Shown piece after piece: positions 42,666-52,267 of a stretch of 64,000 nt of DNA. The notes under the pieces are model-generated. The model was not told the DNA's origin, made no database searches, and was given only the letters and a program-made list of their open reading frames with translations. The first letter of the stretch is position 1. Each line of letters opens with the position of its first letter. Made by a program: the position numbers and the translations under genes. Source of the stretch: Paradesertivirga superstes (lineage in GTDB: Bacteria; Bacteroidota; Bacteroidia; Sphingobacteriales; Sphingobacteriaceae); assembly GCF_037622515.1 (NCBI RefSeq), contig NZ_JBBJCN010000005.1, positions 62,001 to 126,000 on the forward strand, given 5' to 3'.

Positions 42666-43973
42666 ATGAAATTAAAAAATATAGTCTTGTTATTTCTTTT
42701 GGGGATTTATGCAGGCACAACATCAGCTCAGGAAATATTAACTCTGGAAGAGGCTGTAAGAATTACTTTAGAAAATAATTACAATATTCTTATTTCAAAA
42801 AATGATGCTGAAATAGCTGAACGGAATGTTAACCGGGCCAACGCGGGCATGCTCCCCGCTGTTTCAGGCACTCTGAATAATAATAATACTATTCAAAATA
42901 GTACACAAACACGGTCTACCGGCGAGGTTACAGAAAGAAATAACGCGAGAGGAAATAGCCTGAATTACGGTGTTGGACTAAATTGGACTATTTTTGATGG
43001 TTTCAGAATGTTTGCCCGGTATGACCAGTTGAAAGAGTTGCAAAGGTTGGGCGATGCCAATCTTCAACTGAATGTTCTGACTACTCTGGGTGATGTCATG
43101 GAACAGTATTTTAATCTTGTTCAACAGCAGCAGCAGCTCAAAGCATTCGATACGGCAGTATCCATATCCAGGTTAAGGGTAAAAACAGCTCAAACCCGGT
43201 TTGAAGTAGGAAAAGCTGCCCGCCTAGAAATTCTGAACGCCCAGGTGGATTATAATACCGATACTGCCAGTTATTTACAGCAGGAGGTTCTGTACAAAAC
43301 TTCGCAAATCTCACTAAACGAATTAATGGGAAGGGATGTAAACATACAGTTTCGCGTAGCTGATGGATTTCAAATCGATGAAAGTCTTGTGCTCGGTAAG
43401 CTTCTTACCTTATCTATGCAACAGAATCCAGCTTTAAGGGCCGCCCTGATAAGTAAGAGAATAGCTGAATTGGATTTAAAACAGGTTAAAGCTAACCGAT
43501 ATCCCGTTATCGGGTTAAATAGCGGCTATAATTTTAACCGTTCTGAATCAGCCCTGGGCTTTGCGACCCAAACGACCGGACGTGGTTTCAACTATGGCTT
43601 GAGCGCTTCTGTAAATATTTTTAATGGTTTTTTGCAACGCAGAAATGAAAAGAATTCGGAAGTGCTAATAAGAAGTGCGGATCTGGATTATCAGCGGATT
43701 AACCAAAGCGTAAACGCCCAGTTAGCAAGTGCATATCAAACTTATCTTACCAATCTGAGTTTGGTAAAACTCGAAGAAAACAATCTTAAAATTGCGAGTC
43801 AGAACCTGGATATAACCCTTACAAGGTATCGTTTAGGGACTATTACCCAGGTAGAAATCAGAGATGCACAGCTTAATTATTTAAACGCAGCAGTTCGCTT
43901 AAATAACTCGAGATACCAGGCAAAAATAGCAGAAGTTTCGTTAAAGGAAATTTCTGGTTCCATAAATTTGTAA
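42666..43973 (+). CDS. TolC-family outer-membrane efflux protein
   Basis: 435 residues from ATG 42666, chosen because MKLKNIVLLFLLGIYAGTTSAQ is a clean signal peptide; a TTG at 42630 would put 12 charged residues in front and overlap the pump gene. Two repeated TolC/OEP halves of long amphipathic helices are visible (about 28-215 and 235-430; LEEAVRITLENNYNILISKND ... AAVRLNNSRYQAKIAEVSLKEISG). Completes the tripartite pump. A hairpin with T-run follows. Confidence 0.93.
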   Translation: MKLKNIVLLFLLGIYAGTTSAQEILTLEEAVRITLENNYNILISKNDAEIAERNVNRANAGMLPAVSGTLNNNNTIQNSTQTRSTGEVTERNNARGNSLNYGVGLNWTIFDGFRMFARYDQLKELQRLGDANLQLNVLTTLGDVMEQYFNLVQQQQQLKAFDTAVSISRLRVKTAQTRFEVGKAARLEILNAQVDYNTDTASYLQQEVLYKTSQISLNELMGRDVNIQFRVADGFQIDESLVLGKLLTLSMQQNPALRAALISKRIAELDLKQVKANRYPVIGLNSGYNFNRSESALGFATQTTGRGFNYGLSASVNIFNGFLQRRNEKNSEVLIRSADLDYQRINQSVNAQLASAYQTYLTNLSLVKLEENNLKIASQNLDITLTRYRLGTITQVEIRDAQLNYLNAAVRLNNSRYQAKIAEVSLKEISGSINL

Positions 43974-43989
43974 TATGAATATTATTCAT

Positions 43990-44008
43990 AGTTTTATAAA
44001 ACTTTTTT
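43990..44008 (+). terminator. Weak terminator after the RND operon
   Basis: AGTTTTATAAAACT palindrome with T6 following. AT-rich stem, short loop; tentative. Confidence 0.4.
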
Positions 44009-44046
44009 AGTGCCCATCCGTAGAAAATAACATCCAACTGCGGTTT

Positions 44047-44448
44047 ATGCCATATATGGAAGACTTTAAATACAAATCTGTGTTGCTCGTGGATGATAGT
44101 TATGTAGATAACCTTATCAACCGGAAAATGTTGCAGTCGTATAATTTCGCAGATGATATTACTGTTATTGATTCTCCCTTAAAAGCAATTGCCTATTTAC
44201 ATCAATGTGTTGATGAAGGTACATTTCCCGACGTGATCTTTTTGGATATAAGAATGCCGGAGATGGACGGTTTTCAATTTCTTGAAAATCTGAATGATAT
44301 TACCGATGTAGAAAATTCCAACTTAAAAATTTATATGTTATCTTCGTCTCTTGACCCAAATGATTTGAAGCAGATTGCCGATAACGATTTGGTGTCAAAA
44401 TTTATCAGTAAGCCTCTTACTGAAAAAATACTGAATGAGATTGGATAA
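44047..44448 (+). CDS. CheY-like single-domain response regulator
   Basis: 133 residues, receiver domain only. Acidic pocket LLVDDS (about 13-18), phosphoacceptor Asp67 in IFLDIRMPEMDGF, and SKPL (about 121-124) with the conserved Lys. The spacing between the pocket and Asp67 is a little longer than in CheY, as in bacteroidotal stand-alone receivers. No output domain and no kinase gene adjacent. 2 bp upstream of the kinase-like gene that follows, so the two are probably co-expressed. Confidence 0.9.
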   Translation: MPYMEDFKYKSVLLVDDSYVDNLINRKMLQSYNFADDITVIDSPLKAIAYLHQCVDEGTFPDVIFLDIRMPEMDGFQFLENLNDITDVENSNLKIYMLSSSLDPNDLKQIADNDLVSKFISKPLTEKILNEIG

Positions 44449-44450
44449 AC

Positions 44451-45299
44451 ATGATTCTTGTAGCCGATAGCGGTTCCTCAAAAGCAGATTGGACAATAAC
44501 CATAAGCGATACTGAACGGGTAGAGTTTAGCACCAAGGGTATTAATCCTTTTTTTATTAATGAAAAGGAAATTTGCAAGCTCCTTTCAGGCTATGATGAG
44601 GTTCAGGAGTATAACTCTAAAATAAAAGAAGTTCATTTTTTCGGTGCCGGCTGCTCGAGTCCGGATAAAAGGGAAATTGTATCAAATGGACTTTCAAAGG
44701 TATTTTCAAAAGCTTTTATTAATGTAGAAGATGCTGTTTTGGGAGCCGTATATGCCACGTGCGGTACCAGTAAAGGATTTACCTGCGTGCTGGGTACCGG
44801 TTCAAATATTGCCTATTTTGATGGAGAGCGGACTCAATATGGAAAGCATGGAATAGGATTTGTATTGGGGGATGAAGGATCGGGTGCCTATTTTGGTAAG
44901 AAAATAATTACAGCTTACCTGTATGGTTTAATGCCAAATGATCTGAAAAAGTCATTTGAGGAGTTGTATGGCATTGATAAGGAAAGCGTTATTGTAAACG
45001 TTTATCAGAAACCCTCACCCAATATCTATTTGGCTTCATTTTCCAGATTTATGTATAAGCAGCGGAATAATGAATTAATACGATCTATCTTACTTGAGGG
45101 TCTGGAAGAATTTGCCAAAATGCACATTCTCCGGCAAGCCAATTACCAAGCTTATCCCTGTCATTTTGTAGGGTCTATTTCTTTTTTCTTTCAGGACCTT
45201 GTAAAGGAGGTTTGCAATAGAAATAAAATTAAGCTGGGAAAAGTAATTGCCAGCCCCATTAACGAATTAACCGAGTACATTATTAAAAAAACGATTTGA
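44451..45299 (+). CDS. BadF/BadG-type ATPase, N-acetylglucosamine kinase-like
   Basis: 282 residues. Actin-like ATPase fold with VADSGSSKADWTI (phosphate 1, residues 3-15), VLGTGSNIAYFDG (phosphate 2, about 113-125) and VLGDEGSGAYFGKKI (about 139-153), the GDEGSG motif being typical of GlcNAc kinase/BadF proteins. By family it would phosphorylate GlcNAc from cell-wall recycling. No amino-sugar genes are nearby, so the substrate is not confirmed by context. Confidence 0.85.
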   Translation: MILVADSGSSKADWTITISDTERVEFSTKGINPFFINEKEICKLLSGYDEVQEYNSKIKEVHFFGAGCSSPDKREIVSNGLSKVFSKAFINVEDAVLGAVYATCGTSKGFTCVLGTGSNIAYFDGERTQYGKHGIGFVLGDEGSGAYFGKKIITAYLYGLMPNDLKKSFEELYGIDKESVIVNVYQKPSPNIYLASFSRFMYKQRNNELIRSILLEGLEEFAKMHILRQANYQAYPCHFVGSISFFFQDLVKEVCNRNKIKLGKVIASPINELTEYIIKKTI

Positions 45300-45483
45300 T
45301 TTTTTTTCTGTTGTTAAGGAAATAATCCGGTTAGAAACGCAGTTTAATCACCAGAGTTATTAAACAAAATTTGCATTTATAATTTGCTAAATATATCTTC
45401 GTAATAATACGGAGCAAGACTATTCCAGGAATACTGGTGTGGTCTTGTTTGTTTTTTATACAGTTTAAACCTACTAGTGAGTC

Positions 45484-45957
45484 ATGACAGAGGTAACATA
45501 TTATACCAAAGAAGGAATTGAAAAACTTAAAGAAGAGTTGCATTACTTAAAAACGGAAGGCAGGTCTCAGATAGCAAAAGCTATTGCAGAAGCGCGGGAT
45601 AAGGGAGATCTTTCTGAAAATGCAGAGTATGACGCAGCGAAGGAAGCACAGGGTATGCATGAAGCAAAAATCTCCAAACTTGGAGAATCACTTGCAAATG
45701 CCAGGTTAATTGATGAGTCAAAACTGGACTCTTCAAAAGTACTAGCTCTGTCTATAGTTAAAATAAAAAATATTAGAAACGGATCATCAATGACCTATCA
45801 GCTCGTTTCGGAAACAGAAGCGGATTTAAAATCAGGTAAGATCTCAGTTAAATCTCCAATAGCGAAAGGTCTGTTGGGTAAATCTGTTGGTGATAAAGTG
45901 GAAATTGCGGTTCCGGCCGGTAAAATGGAATTTGAGATACTTGAAATTTCCAGATAA
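45484..45957 (+). CDS. greA: Transcription elongation factor GreA
   Basis: 157 residues, normal length. N-terminal coiled coil (about 8-75) with EGIEKLKEELHYLKTEGRSQIAKAIAEARDKGDLSENAEYDAAKEAQ, whose tip acidic pair (D-x-x-E in GDLSENAEYDAAKE) reaches into RNA polymerase to stimulate transcript cleavage; C-terminal FKBP-like domain ending SPIAKGLLGKSVGDKVEIAVPAGKMEFEILEI. Overlaps the HIT gene by one base. Confidence 0.97.
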   Translation: MTEVTYYTKEGIEKLKEELHYLKTEGRSQIAKAIAEARDKGDLSENAEYDAAKEAQGMHEAKISKLGESLANARLIDESKLDSSKVLALSIVKIKNIRNGSSMTYQLVSETEADLKSGKISVKSPIAKGLLGKSVGDKVEIAVPAGKMEFEILEISR

Positions 45958-46355
45958 TGGGATCAATATTTTCTAAGATAGTTGCCGGAGAGATACCTGC
46001 TTATAAAGTGGCTGAGAACGAAGAGTTCTTGGCCTTTTTAGATGTACATCCATTAGTAACGGGACACGTACTTGTAATTCCTAAAGTGGAGGTAGATTAC
46101 ATTTTTGATCTTGAAGATGAAGTTTACATCGGTTTGCATGCATTTGCAAAGAAAGTTGCTTTGGGCATTAAAAAGGCTATTCCATGTCAGCGTGTCGGTG
46201 TTGCGGTAATGGGGCTCGAGGTTCCGCACGCTCATATCCATCTCGTTCCGATGAAGAGTATGAGTGACCTAAATTTTTCGAAGCCAAAATTAAACCTCTC
46301 GGCAGAGGAGTTTAAGAAAACAGCAGATCTGATTGCCCGGGAAATTAGCTTATAG
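45957..46355 (+). CDS. HIT-family protein (nucleotide hydrolase/transferase)
   Basis: 132 residues. Histidine-triad motif VPHAHIHLVP (about 90-99, H-x-H-x-H). N-terminal FSKIVAGEIPAYKVAENEEFLAFLDVHPLVTGHVLVIPK is typical of the HINT branch, which splits adenosine phosphoramidates. Starts on the last base of greA. Its 3' end overlaps the ruvC 3' end by 6 bp, tail to tail. Confidence 0.93.
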   Translation: MGSIFSKIVAGEIPAYKVAENEEFLAFLDVHPLVTGHVLVIPKVEVDYIFDLEDEVYIGLHAFAKKVALGIKKAIPCQRVGVAVMGLEVPHAHIHLVPMKSMSDLNFSKPKLNLSAEEFKKTADLIAREISL

Positions 46356-46949
46356 CTTATCTTTAATTTTCAGAGGGTTGGCACCTGCCAGCCTTCTCTC
46401 ATTATCCTTTACAAAAGCACCCCAACCAGAATAACTTTTGCTCTCTCCGCTTGTTCCGAGTCGTTGAAAGGAGTGACATACAGCTACCGCAAGCCCATCA
46501 GTGGCGTCCAGAAACTGCGGAGTTTCAGTGAATTTTAACAGTGTTTGCAACATTGCAGAGACCTGCTCTTTAGTGGCATTTCCATTCCCTGTAATAGATT
46601 GCTTGATTTTTCTTGGAGCGTATTCAAAAATCGGAATGTTTCTGGAAAGAGCCGCGGCCATAGCAACACCCTGCGCCCTCCCTAATTTGAGCATTACCTG
46701 GATGTTCTTACCATAGAAAGGAGCTTCAAGGGCCAGGCAATCCGGATGATACTGATCTATCAAAGCGATAGTCTTCTCGAAAATACGCTGAAGTTTTAAA
46801 GGATGATCATCTAAATGATCGAGTTTTACGATGCCAAGGTTGATCATTTCAACGTTCTTTTTGACTTCTTTAACAAGCCCATAACCCATTATTGAGGTTC
46901 CGGGATCTATTCCCAATATGATTCGCTCCTTTGAATTTTCTTTCTGCAT
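46350..46949 (-). CDS. ruvC: Holliday junction resolvase RuvC
   Basis: 199 residues; about 20 longer than E. coli RuvC at both ends. RNase H-like fold with catalytic acids visible: Asp15 (GIDPGT), Glu in LALEAPFYGKN (about 74), and the C-terminal pair in DATDGLAVAVCH (about 147-150). Cuts Holliday junctions with RuvAB. The last 25 residues (GESKSYSGWGAFVKDNERR...) are an extra tail. Promoter box is almost at the start codon. Confidence 0.95.
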   Translation of the reverse strand: MQKENSKERIILGIDPGTSIMGYGLVKEVKKNVEMINLGIVKLDHLDDHPLKLQRIFEKTIALIDQYHPDCLALEAPFYGKNIQVMLKLGRAQGVAMAAALSRNIPIFEYAPRKIKQSITGNGNATKEQVSAMLQTLLKFTETPQFLDATDGLAVAVCHSFQRLGTSGESKSYSGWGAFVKDNERRLAGANPLKIKDKL

Positions 46950-46954
46950 CCAGA

Positions 46955-46962
46955 CAAAAATA
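46955..46962 (-). promoter_or_regulatory. -7 promoter box of ruvC (near-leaderless)
   Basis: Minus-strand TATTTTTG matches TAnnTTTG and ends 5 nt before the ruvC ATG. Confidence 0.4.
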
Positions 46963-47023
46963 CTAAACAGTTCGCATTAATAGTTTGCTGAGGATTTTTG
47001 TAACATTGCAACAAATTCTATAA

Positions 47024-47998
47024 ATGACCAACAGTAAGAAGAAAACTATCAATACAATTATAAAGATTAGTATTCTGGTACTGGCTGCAGTTTTTATTTT
47101 CCATAAACTAAACAACAATAAAAACCTTGTAAACTTTGAGCACCTGCTAAATGGTCTTTCAAAAAATAAGGTCTATAGCATACTTTCACTCGTGTTTGTA
47201 CTTATGTTGGTAAACTGGTTTTTAGAGGCTCTTAAATGGAGGTTTTTAGTAAAGCCAATACAAAGAATTAGCATAGTGAAGGCGGTAGAGGCAGTTTTTT
47301 GCGGACTAACGCTGGCGGTTTTTACTCCTAACAGGATAGGTGAATATGGGGGGCGGGTATTTTTTCTCGCGCCCAGAAAGCGGGTGTTGGGCATAATTGC
47401 AATGGGAGTGGGCGCCATAGGACAAATGGTGGTTACCAATATACTTGGAGCCATAGCTATTTTATGGTTTATAGGTAGTTATGTTGAAATGAGCTTTTGG
47501 CTCTATTACGGAATAATTACTTTGGTAGTTTTCTATTGCCTCTTTTTTCTATTGTTATATTTTAATATCAGTTTTTTATTGGCCATTCTTAACAGCATTA
47601 AATTCTTAAAACGGTTTCAGAAGTTTTTTAGAATATTAGCAAGGTATAAGTATTCGGAGTTAATTGTTGTTTTTTCATATAGTCTGTTACGGTTCATGGT
47701 TTTTACATCTCAATACTGCTTGATTATTAGCATGTTAATACCAGATATTCCGCAGTTTCAAATGGTTATGATGATTTTTATACTCTTCTTTATTCAATCA
47801 GCTTTACCTTCGCTGGACTTGCTTGATGTAGGGGTAAGAGCCATGACGGCTACATATTTTTTCAGTTTTATTACATCCAATGAAGTGGCTATTATGGCGG
47901 CAACAGCTTCCATATGGTTGGTAAATCTTATTATTCCTGCTATTTTAGGCTCCGTATTCGTTTTTAAACTTAATATTTTTGGCACTCACCGCACTTAG
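47024..47998 (+). CDS. LPG-synthase-TM/UPF0104 flippase-like membrane protein
   Basis: 324 residues with about eight hydrophobic helices. NWFLEALKWRFLVKPIQ near 57-73 and AVFTPNRIGEYGGRVFFLAPRKR (about 94-116) are the conserved blocks of the AglD/MprF-type 'lysylphosphatidylglycerol synthase transmembrane' family. Members are thought to move lipid-linked groups. It overlaps the downstream glycosyltransferase gene by 20 bp, which suggests a joint role in making or exporting a glycolipid; that is inference from gene order. Confidence 0.85.
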   Translation: MTNSKKKTINTIIKISILVLAAVFIFHKLNNNKNLVNFEHLLNGLSKNKVYSILSLVFVLMLVNWFLEALKWRFLVKPIQRISIVKAVEAVFCGLTLAVFTPNRIGEYGGRVFFLAPRKRVLGIIAMGVGAIGQMVVTNILGAIAILWFIGSYVEMSFWLYYGIITLVVFYCLFFLLLYFNISFLLAILNSIKFLKRFQKFFRILARYKYSELIVVFSYSLLRFMVFTSQYCLIISMLIPDIPQFQMVMMIFILFFIQSALPSLDLLDVGVRAMTATYFFSFITSNEVAIMAATASIWLVNLIIPAILGSVFVFKLNIFGTHRT

Positions 47999-49112
47999 CT
48001 TTCTTACGTTCACTTTAATAATTTTTTATGCACTGGCTGTACTTTTTTTCAGATATGGCTGGATGAGGATTTCTCTACCAAAAGAAAGCTTAAGTCTGCC
48101 TTCAACATTTGTAAGCATTCTGATAGCTGCAAGAAATGAGGAAGATAAAATAGCTACAACTATTGAAGATATTTTGGGTCAGGTTTATCCTAAGGGACTA
48201 ATAGAGCTGATAGTGATCGACGATCATTCAACAGATCGGACAGCAGAAATTATTTCAGGGTATTCTGATTCAGGGGTTAAGCTTATTAAACTTAATGAGG
48301 ATAAAGCTTTAAATTCGTATAAGAAAAAAGCAATTTCTGAAGCAATAGCAGTTGCTAAGGGCGAGCTCATCGTTACAACAGATGCAGATTGCAGAATGCA
48401 TAATAAATGGTTAAGCACCATTGTTTCTTATTACGAAAGCAATCATTTCAAACTGATCTCTTCGCCCGTTGTATTTTATGAGGAAAAGAATTTTTTTGAG
48501 CAATTGCAAACCCTGGAATTTTTATACTTAATTGGCCTGGGGGCTGCTACCATAGGAAACAAAAAACCTTCAACCTGTAACGGCGCAAATCTGGCCTACA
48601 GAAAAGATGTTTTTCATGAGCTGAAAGGGTTTCAGGGAATAGATGACCTTGCTTCAGGGGATGATGAACTATTTCTGCACAAAGTGGCTTCAAAATATCC
48701 GGACGATATTGGCTTTTGTAAGTCATATGATGCCCTGGTGTATACACATGCCAAGCCTACGCTTAGCGATTTTATTAGTCAGAGAAAACGCTGGGCATCT
48801 AAAAGTACCCGGTATAAGGATAAAAAAATTGTTGTGCTTGGAGTAAGTATCTGGGTATTTAATTTACTTATTGTTTTTAACGCCGTACTTGGCTTTTTCT
48901 ATCCAAGTAGCTGGGATGTTCTTTTTATTGTATTGATAATTAAGTTCTTAGTGGAGTTTTTATTTTTGCTGCCCGTTACAGATTTTGTTAAGAGGAAATC
49001 ATTATTGTTATATTTACCCCTGTTAACCTGCATACATACCATTTATATAATTTATATTGGCATCGCAGGAAATTCAGGTAAATATATTTGGAAAGGCAGG
49101 CTCGTAAAATAA
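47979..49112 (+). CDS. Family 2 glycosyltransferase, membrane-bound
   Basis: 377 residues. One N-terminal TM (about 3-24), a GT-A domain with VSILIAARNEEDKIATTIEDIL (about 46-67), IDDHSTDRT (about 81-89), TTDADC (DxD-type, about 130-135), SGDDELFLHKV and QRKRW (about 265-269, the processive-type QxxRW motif), then three C-terminal TM segments (about 285-365). Probably transfers sugars to a lipid or polymer on the inner membrane. Start is TTG, overlapping the preceding gene; there is no in-frame ATG before the GT domain that keeps the first TM helix. Confidence 0.88.
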   Translation: MALTALSFLTFTLIIFYALAVLFFRYGWMRISLPKESLSLPSTFVSILIAARNEEDKIATTIEDILGQVYPKGLIELIVIDDHSTDRTAEIISGYSDSGVKLIKLNEDKALNSYKKKAISEAIAVAKGELIVTTDADCRMHNKWLSTIVSYYESNHFKLISSPVVFYEEKNFFEQLQTLEFLYLIGLGAATIGNKKPSTCNGANLAYRKDVFHELKGFQGIDDLASGDDELFLHKVASKYPDDIGFCKSYDALVYTHAKPTLSDFISQRKRWASKSTRYKDKKIVVLGVSIWVFNLLIVFNAVLGFFYPSSWDVLFIVLIIKFLVEFLFLLPVTDFVKRKSLLLYLPLLTCIHTIYIIYIGIAGNSGKYIWKGRLVK

Positions 49113-49171
49113 ATTAAAAAATTTATGCTTAAACGGTTAAATTCTTACTTTTAACGTATTGAACAATCAAT

Positions 49172-50419
49172 TTGGAAGCATTTAATAGCAGTTCTAAAGA
49201 GCCTGAAGAAAACGATCTGATTCAGTTGCTGTTAAAGCGGCAGGCTGAATTAAATGCCTTGCTCGAAGTTACTTTAGCAATTAATAAAAATAGCGCAGCA
49301 TCTGTGCTTTTCGAAATGCTTGAAGTTGTTCTTAAGGTAAACCTTAACGTGGGTAAGATGCGTCTTGTAATAAAAGATGAGCATCAGTTTGCCTGTGTTT
49401 CCCGGTTTGGCGGTAATTATGAGAGTTCCAAAGTTCTGCAGCAAATTTGTAAAGAACTTGAACTTACTAAATCAATAATATCTCTTACAAATCATGCCGA
49501 TGAAATTTTATGTGAGTATGATTTTTTTGTTCCCGTAAGGCACAAAAGAAATACCCTTGCATTTGTTCTTATTGGCGATTTTCATACTAAACCGGAATTA
49601 GTTAGTCACGAGCTCAACTTTATTCAGACACTGATAAATATTATAATTGTTGCCTTAGAGAATAAAAAGCTATTTAAGGAGCGTGTACATCGCGAACGCT
49701 TTCAGCGTGATATGGAGTTGGCCAGCGAAGTGCAAAGTATGCTCGTACCCCTGCAGCTTCCTAAAAGCGAACGGTTTGAAATAGCTGCGACCTATCTTCC
49801 TCACGAGAATATAGGAGGTGATTATTTTGATTTTATCAGGCTAAATGAACACGAGTTTATTTGGTGCATTGCTGATGTGTCTGGTAAAGGTATTTCTGCT
49901 GCACTGCTTATGGCAAATCTTCAGGCCAGTTTACGCGCCTGGGCTTCTGTAGAGAGCAGTATGGAGAAAGTGGTTACCAAGCTCAACGAAATTGTCACTT
50001 ATAATACCCACGGCGAACGATTCATCACGCTTTTCCTCGGCCGCTATAATGAGCTGACAAGAGACATGCAATTTGTAAACGCCGGTCATAATTCTCCGAT
50101 CCTGATAACAGACGACGGGTTTCGGTTTTTGCAGGAAGGCACAACACTTCTAGGCAGTTTTGATACTCTGCCCTTTGTAAATACCGGAAATTTAACTTTG
50201 CCTCCGAACTCTTTAATTTTTAATTATACCGATGGCCTGATTGAAAGCCCGGATGAAGATGTATTTATTTCTGAAGAAGAATTAGTGCATTATCTGCAGC
50301 TGCACAGGCACGTTCCGGTAGAAGTTATCAATAAAAACATTCTGACAGATATTCAATCCTCCCGGATGGCAAAAATGAGTTCGGATGATATAACTTTGTT
50401 AACAATAAAAATCCTTTAG
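49172..50419 (+). CDS. PP2C-type (SpoIIE/RsbU-like) serine phosphatase with GAF-like sensor
   Basis: 415 residues. N-terminal region (about 15-170) looks like a GAF-type sensor; a coiled linker follows (FKERVHRERFQRDMELASEVQSMLVP). The C-terminal SpoIIE domain (about 195-415) has IGGDYFDFIRL (metal-binding Asp), ADVSGKGISAALLMA, NAGHNSPILI and YTDGLIES. Such phosphatases dephosphorylate anti-sigma-factor antagonists. No STAS or HPK-like partner is adjacent. Start is TTG at 49172, without a preceding ATG. Confidence 0.88.
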   Translation: MEAFNSSSKEPEENDLIQLLLKRQAELNALLEVTLAINKNSAASVLFEMLEVVLKVNLNVGKMRLVIKDEHQFACVSRFGGNYESSKVLQQICKELELTKSIISLTNHADEILCEYDFFVPVRHKRNTLAFVLIGDFHTKPELVSHELNFIQTLINIIIVALENKKLFKERVHRERFQRDMELASEVQSMLVPLQLPKSERFEIAATYLPHENIGGDYFDFIRLNEHEFIWCIADVSGKGISAALLMANLQASLRAWASVESSMEKVVTKLNEIVTYNTHGERFITLFLGRYNELTRDMQFVNAGHNSPILITDDGFRFLQEGTTLLGSFDTLPFVNTGNLTLPPNSLIFNYTDGLIESPDEDVFISEEELVHYLQLHRHVPVEVINKNILTDIQSSRMAKMSSDDITLLTIKIL

Positions 50420-50492
50420 TGTTGGAAAATCGGGCTTTCAGCTAGCCAATAAATGCCTATTTTTGATTTTTGTTTACATTTTAACTTAGGAG

Positions 50493-51116
50493 ATGCTGTT
50501 TTCCTGTTATCAGAAGGAGTTTATAGAAGCTGGATGCGATGAAGCAGGAAGGGGCTGTCTTGCTGGTCCGGTGTTTGCCGCGGCCGTAATATTGCCGCAT
50601 AACTTTAAACATAAACAGCTTACAGATTCAAAGCAACTCTCGGCAGATGACAGATATGCTTTGCGTAAAGTGATTGAAAAGAAAGCGATTGCTTACGCAG
50701 TGGCCAGGGTTGACCATGACGAAATAGACCGGATAAATATTTTAAACGCGTCTTTTTTAGCGATGCATAAAGCTTTGGATATGTTATCCATACAATTTGG
50801 CTTTATCCTGATTGATGGTAACCGCTTTAAAAAATATAAAGAAGTGCCTCACGAATGCATCATAAAAGGTGATGGAAAATATTTTTCTATTGCGGCGGCA
50901 TCTATTCTTGCCAAAACCTACCGGGATGATTTCATGAAAAATATAGCACTGGAACATCCTGAATATGAATGGGCAAGCAATAAAGGTTATCCCACGATAA
51001 AGCATCGCGAGGCTGTTCTGAAACATGGATTTTCTCCTTATCACCGCCGCACATTCAGAGTTACTGATCCCCAGTTAGATTTATTTGAACCGGAAGTAGT
51101 GATAGAGTGTATTTAA
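50493..51116 (+). CDS. rnhB: Ribonuclease HII
   Basis: 207 residues. Removes ribonucleotides and RNA primers from DNA hybrids. Seen: GCDEAGRGCLAGPV (about 14-27) with the D-E catalytic pair, DSKQLS (about 48-53), ILIDGN (third Asp, about 107), and KVTRD-type AAASILAKTYRDDFM (about 133-147). Unusually for this genome it has AGGAG immediately in front of the ATG, which leaves almost no spacing. Confidence 0.96.
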   Translation: MLFSCYQKEFIEAGCDEAGRGCLAGPVFAAAVILPHNFKHKQLTDSKQLSADDRYALRKVIEKKAIAYAVARVDHDEIDRINILNASFLAMHKALDMLSIQFGFILIDGNRFKKYKEVPHECIIKGDGKYFSIAAASILAKTYRDDFMKNIALEHPEYEWASNKGYPTIKHREAVLKHGFSPYHRRTFRVTDPQLDLFEPEVVIECI

Positions 51117-51182
51117 TTAAAAACACGCTGGTATGCCGGCCCTCTCAGAGCATTTGATTATTTTCGGCCCTCGATTTAAAAT

Positions 51183-52265
51183 ATGAAGGATACCGCCTTA
51201 ACACAAAAACATATATCATTGGGAGCCAAAATGGTTCCGTTTGCAGGTTTTAATATGCCTGTTCAATATGAAGGAATTAATGTGGAGCATCAGGCCGTGA
51301 GAACAGGTGTTGGTGTATTTGATGTGAGCCACATGGGCGAGTTTATTTTAAAAGGAGATAAAGCACTTGACCTGATTCAAATGGTGACTTCTAACGATGC
51401 TTCAAAGCTTGTGGATGGAAAGGTGCAGTATTCCTGTTTGCCGAATACAAGTGGAGGAATAGTTGATGATTTGCTGGTATACCGGATTGATGAGAAAACC
51501 TATATGTTGGTAGTTAATGCTTCTAACATAGAAAAAGACTGGAACTGGATATCGCAATACAACACCTTTGGAGTAGATATGAAAGATATCTCCGGTCGCA
51601 CCTCCCTGCTTGCCATACAGGGTCCTAAATCAGCGGAAGCCTTACAGAGCCTTACAGATATTGATTTAGCTTCCATGGAATATTATTCCTTTAAGAAAGG
51701 AACTTTTGCAGGGATATCAAATGTGTTAGTATCTGCAACTGGTTATACGGGTGCCGGCGGCTTTGAAATTTATTTCGACGAGCAACACTCAGAGTTCATT
51801 TGGGAAGCGATTTTTAACGCAGGAGCAGCTTTTGGTATTAAACCCATTGGTCTTGCTGCCAGAGACACACTTCGTTTAGAAATGGGCTTTTGCCTGTACG
51901 GGAACGATATCAGCGATACTACTTCCCCCCTGGAAGCAGGTCTGGGCTGGATCACCAAATTTTCTAAAAGCTTCGTAAATTCAGATGCGCTGGAGGTTCA
52001 AAAAAAAAATGGTGTGTCAAGAAAATTGGTTGGGTTCGAACTTATTGACAGAGGAATCCCCCGTCATGATTATCCTATCACAGATGCCGAAGGCAATGAA
52101 ATTGGCATTGTAACTTCAGGCACTCAGTCTCCCACTCTTCAGAAAGCAATTGGTATGGGGTATGTTAAAACTGACTTTGCCAAGGAAGGAAATGAAATTT
52201 ATATAAGTATAAGAAATAATCCTGTTAAAGCCAGAATTGTTAAAATGCCTTTTACTAAAGTTTAA
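51183..52265 (+). CDS. gcvT: Glycine cleavage system T protein (aminomethyltransferase)
   Basis: 360 residues. Transfers the methylene group from aminomethylated GcvH to tetrahydrofolate. Seen: MVPFAGFNMPVQYEG at the N-terminus, VGVFDVSHMGEF (about 41-52), TGYTGAGGFEIYF (about 183-195), AARDTLRLEMGFCLYGNDI (about 220-238) and the C-terminal VTSGTQSPTLQKAIGMGYV. Other gcv genes are not in the window. comB starts 2 bp downstream. Confidence 0.96.
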   Translation: MKDTALTQKHISLGAKMVPFAGFNMPVQYEGINVEHQAVRTGVGVFDVSHMGEFILKGDKALDLIQMVTSNDASKLVDGKVQYSCLPNTSGGIVDDLLVYRIDEKTYMLVVNASNIEKDWNWISQYNTFGVDMKDISGRTSLLAIQGPKSAEALQSLTDIDLASMEYYSFKKGTFAGISNVLVSATGYTGAGGFEIYFDEQHSEFIWEAIFNAGAAFGIKPIGLAARDTLRLEMGFCLYGNDISDTTSPLEAGLGWITKFSKSFVNSDALEVQKKNGVSRKLVGFELIDRGIPRHDYPITDAEGNEIGIVTSGTQSPTLQKAIGMGYVKTDFAKEGNEIYISIRNNPVKARIVKMPFTKV

Positions 52266-52267
52266 GA

